Assembly: GCA_021396245.1 (NCBI GenBank)
Contig: WNYE01000066.1
Location: 124,001-188,000, forward strand
Length of the DNA stretch: 64,000 nucleotides
From: Sporothrix humicola
Lineage: Eukaryota; Ascomycota; Sordariomycetes; Ophiostomatales; Ophiostomataceae
Reading direction: 5' to 3'
A program made the translations under genes and the position numbers. This document shows positions 62,929-64,000 of this stretch, one piece after another (position 1 is the stretch's first letter; each line of letters begins with the position of its first letter). The notes beneath the pieces are model-generated. The model did no database searches. It had not been told where the DNA came from and worked only from the letters and a program-made list of their open reading frames with translations.

Positions 62929-64000
62929 ATGCGAGGTATGACGACGATGATAATTACGACGGACACGACAACAACATGATTTGGAAAAGGACCATCTGGA
63001 TTGTATGGGCCTAGGGACCAAACTGACACGATATGAAAAGGTTGGATATGGGAACGGATATGGATACCTGGAATACACGAATAATTAGCTAGATTCTGGA
63101 TAATAAATTGTAATAACAGACAACAACAGATCATGCCTGACTGAGTGAGGATAAGTTTGAATAAACACAGAGTGAAGAGGCTGTGACAGTCCATGACCAT
63201 ACTAGCAGCAATTGTTGTTAGGAATGATTGTGTGCACGGCGTTCTCTGTGAACGCTCTTTCAAATTTGCATTGACCCTGGTTACGTACGACCTTTGATCA
63301 GGATCGTGATAGACGTCGAGTTTCAATGCACGGTTGTCTTCTCTTGACCGTTGACGTTGTCCCAAGCCACTCGAAAAACAAGCATTGGCAAAGAAACAAC
63401 GGCAAAGAAACAACGAAACAACACGAGCCGGTGCTAAATCTCGGCAACCGGGCGGGCATACACTTCCGGCTTGTCAAGCGTCAAGATGCTAGTGAGTCTG
63501 TCAAGCTGTCGTGGCGTGGAAGGATGGAAACGCGGGGACAAGCCTGCGGACGGGCCTCTTTTTAAGGATCTTGACCGGAGAAGGCGTTAGTTAAGAGGCA
63601 TTTCTAACTGAAGAAAATTCACTCCTCTATCGGAAAACCGATGACTGGGAATAAGCAGGAGAATGGCGAGCACTATATTTGGTAGTTGTGAGAATAGTGA
63701 GAGGCTGATGAGATGGAGTTTCACGATCACCATGGCTAGTGAACGGACCGACAGCAAGAACGGACGACAAGGCGGCCAAGACGGACGGCAAGACGGAACG
63801 ATGGACAAGGCCAAAGACTAAGATGCATATGCACAGGCAGACGATAAAGATGGCAGCCCAGACGGACACGGCTCGCTAGCTGTGCGCTCGAGCAGGACCT
63901 GCGTCGGCGTGCAGTGCAGACTTGCAGTGTGCGTTCTTTGTGCATCTTTTCTGCGTCAACATCGCCGATTAACCAGGTTCAAGGTTTGTTCTAGAAGGAT
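62929..64000. other. Right-edge region, no gene seen
   Basis: 1.07 kb without motif-bearing frames. A gene could begin beyond the edge. Confidence 0.5.

Noticed and set aside
1..64000. tRNA or rRNA genes
   Set aside because: I looked for T-arm-like GGTTCRANTCC patterns and rRNA-like blocks by eye and found none; tRNAscan-SE and Infernal would settle this.

Overview
The window is nuclear DNA of a filamentous ascomycete, most likely a Sordariomycete. The evidence is GC-rich coding exons with short introns (45-118 nt) that carry CTAAC/CTGAC branch sites, and families typical of these fungi: Nst1, Rho2, a PTH11-type receptor, DUF8021, DUF4396, DUF6987 and a fungal SLATT protein. I cannot name the genus. 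I support 23 protein-coding genes; one (nst1) runs off the left edge. I saw no rRNA, tRNA or CRISPR array.

Layout. 0-4.5 kb: nst1 (-). 4.5-9.2 kb: a long non-coding stretch holding a well-formed 253-bp MITE. 9.2-18.8 kb: rho2 (+), mitoribosomal mL40 (-), a secreted DUF8021 protein (+), a DUF4396 membrane protein (-), an ASNSD1-like asparagine synthetase-domain protein (+) and a four-TM protein (+). 19-31.3 kb: a PHD-finger/AT-hook protein (-), TFIIB (-), a single-pass membrane protein (-) and a SLATT-domain protein (-). 32.5-43.9 kb: the RSC subunit Sfh1 (+), a secreted SET-domain protein (+), galactokinase (+), a RING-CH ubiquitin ligase (-), the GET-pathway cochaperone Sgt2 (+) and an EEF1AKMT4-like methyltransferase (+). 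44.4-50.5 kb: a PTH11-like receptor (-), a DUF4267 protein (+) and acetolactate synthase Ilv2 (-).

The right-hand 12 kb (52.3-63 kb) differs in character. Two paralogous low-complexity hydrophilic proteins share an unusual strictly alternating C-terminal strand and a splice site at the same codon. Near them lie a conserved fungal protein of unknown function, a DUF3659-repeat protein and a DUF6987 protein. I read this as a possible cluster of LEA/hydrophilin-like stress proteins, and it is the best candidate here for an undescribed system. The DUF6987 gene has a TATA box and an adjacent stress-element-like CCCCT.

Most of the remaining genes are unrelated housekeeping functions. Regulatory sequence is readable in two places: a Leu3-type CGG-N2-CCG site upstream of ilv2, and two mirror-image CGG-N5-CCG sites upstream of galactokinase. 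Small repeats of interest are stem-GAA-stem hairpins after rho2 with one compensatory pair change, a dispersed 16-18-nt repeat with one copy inside the galactokinase reading frame, and several 7-, 10- and 11-bp tandem arrays.
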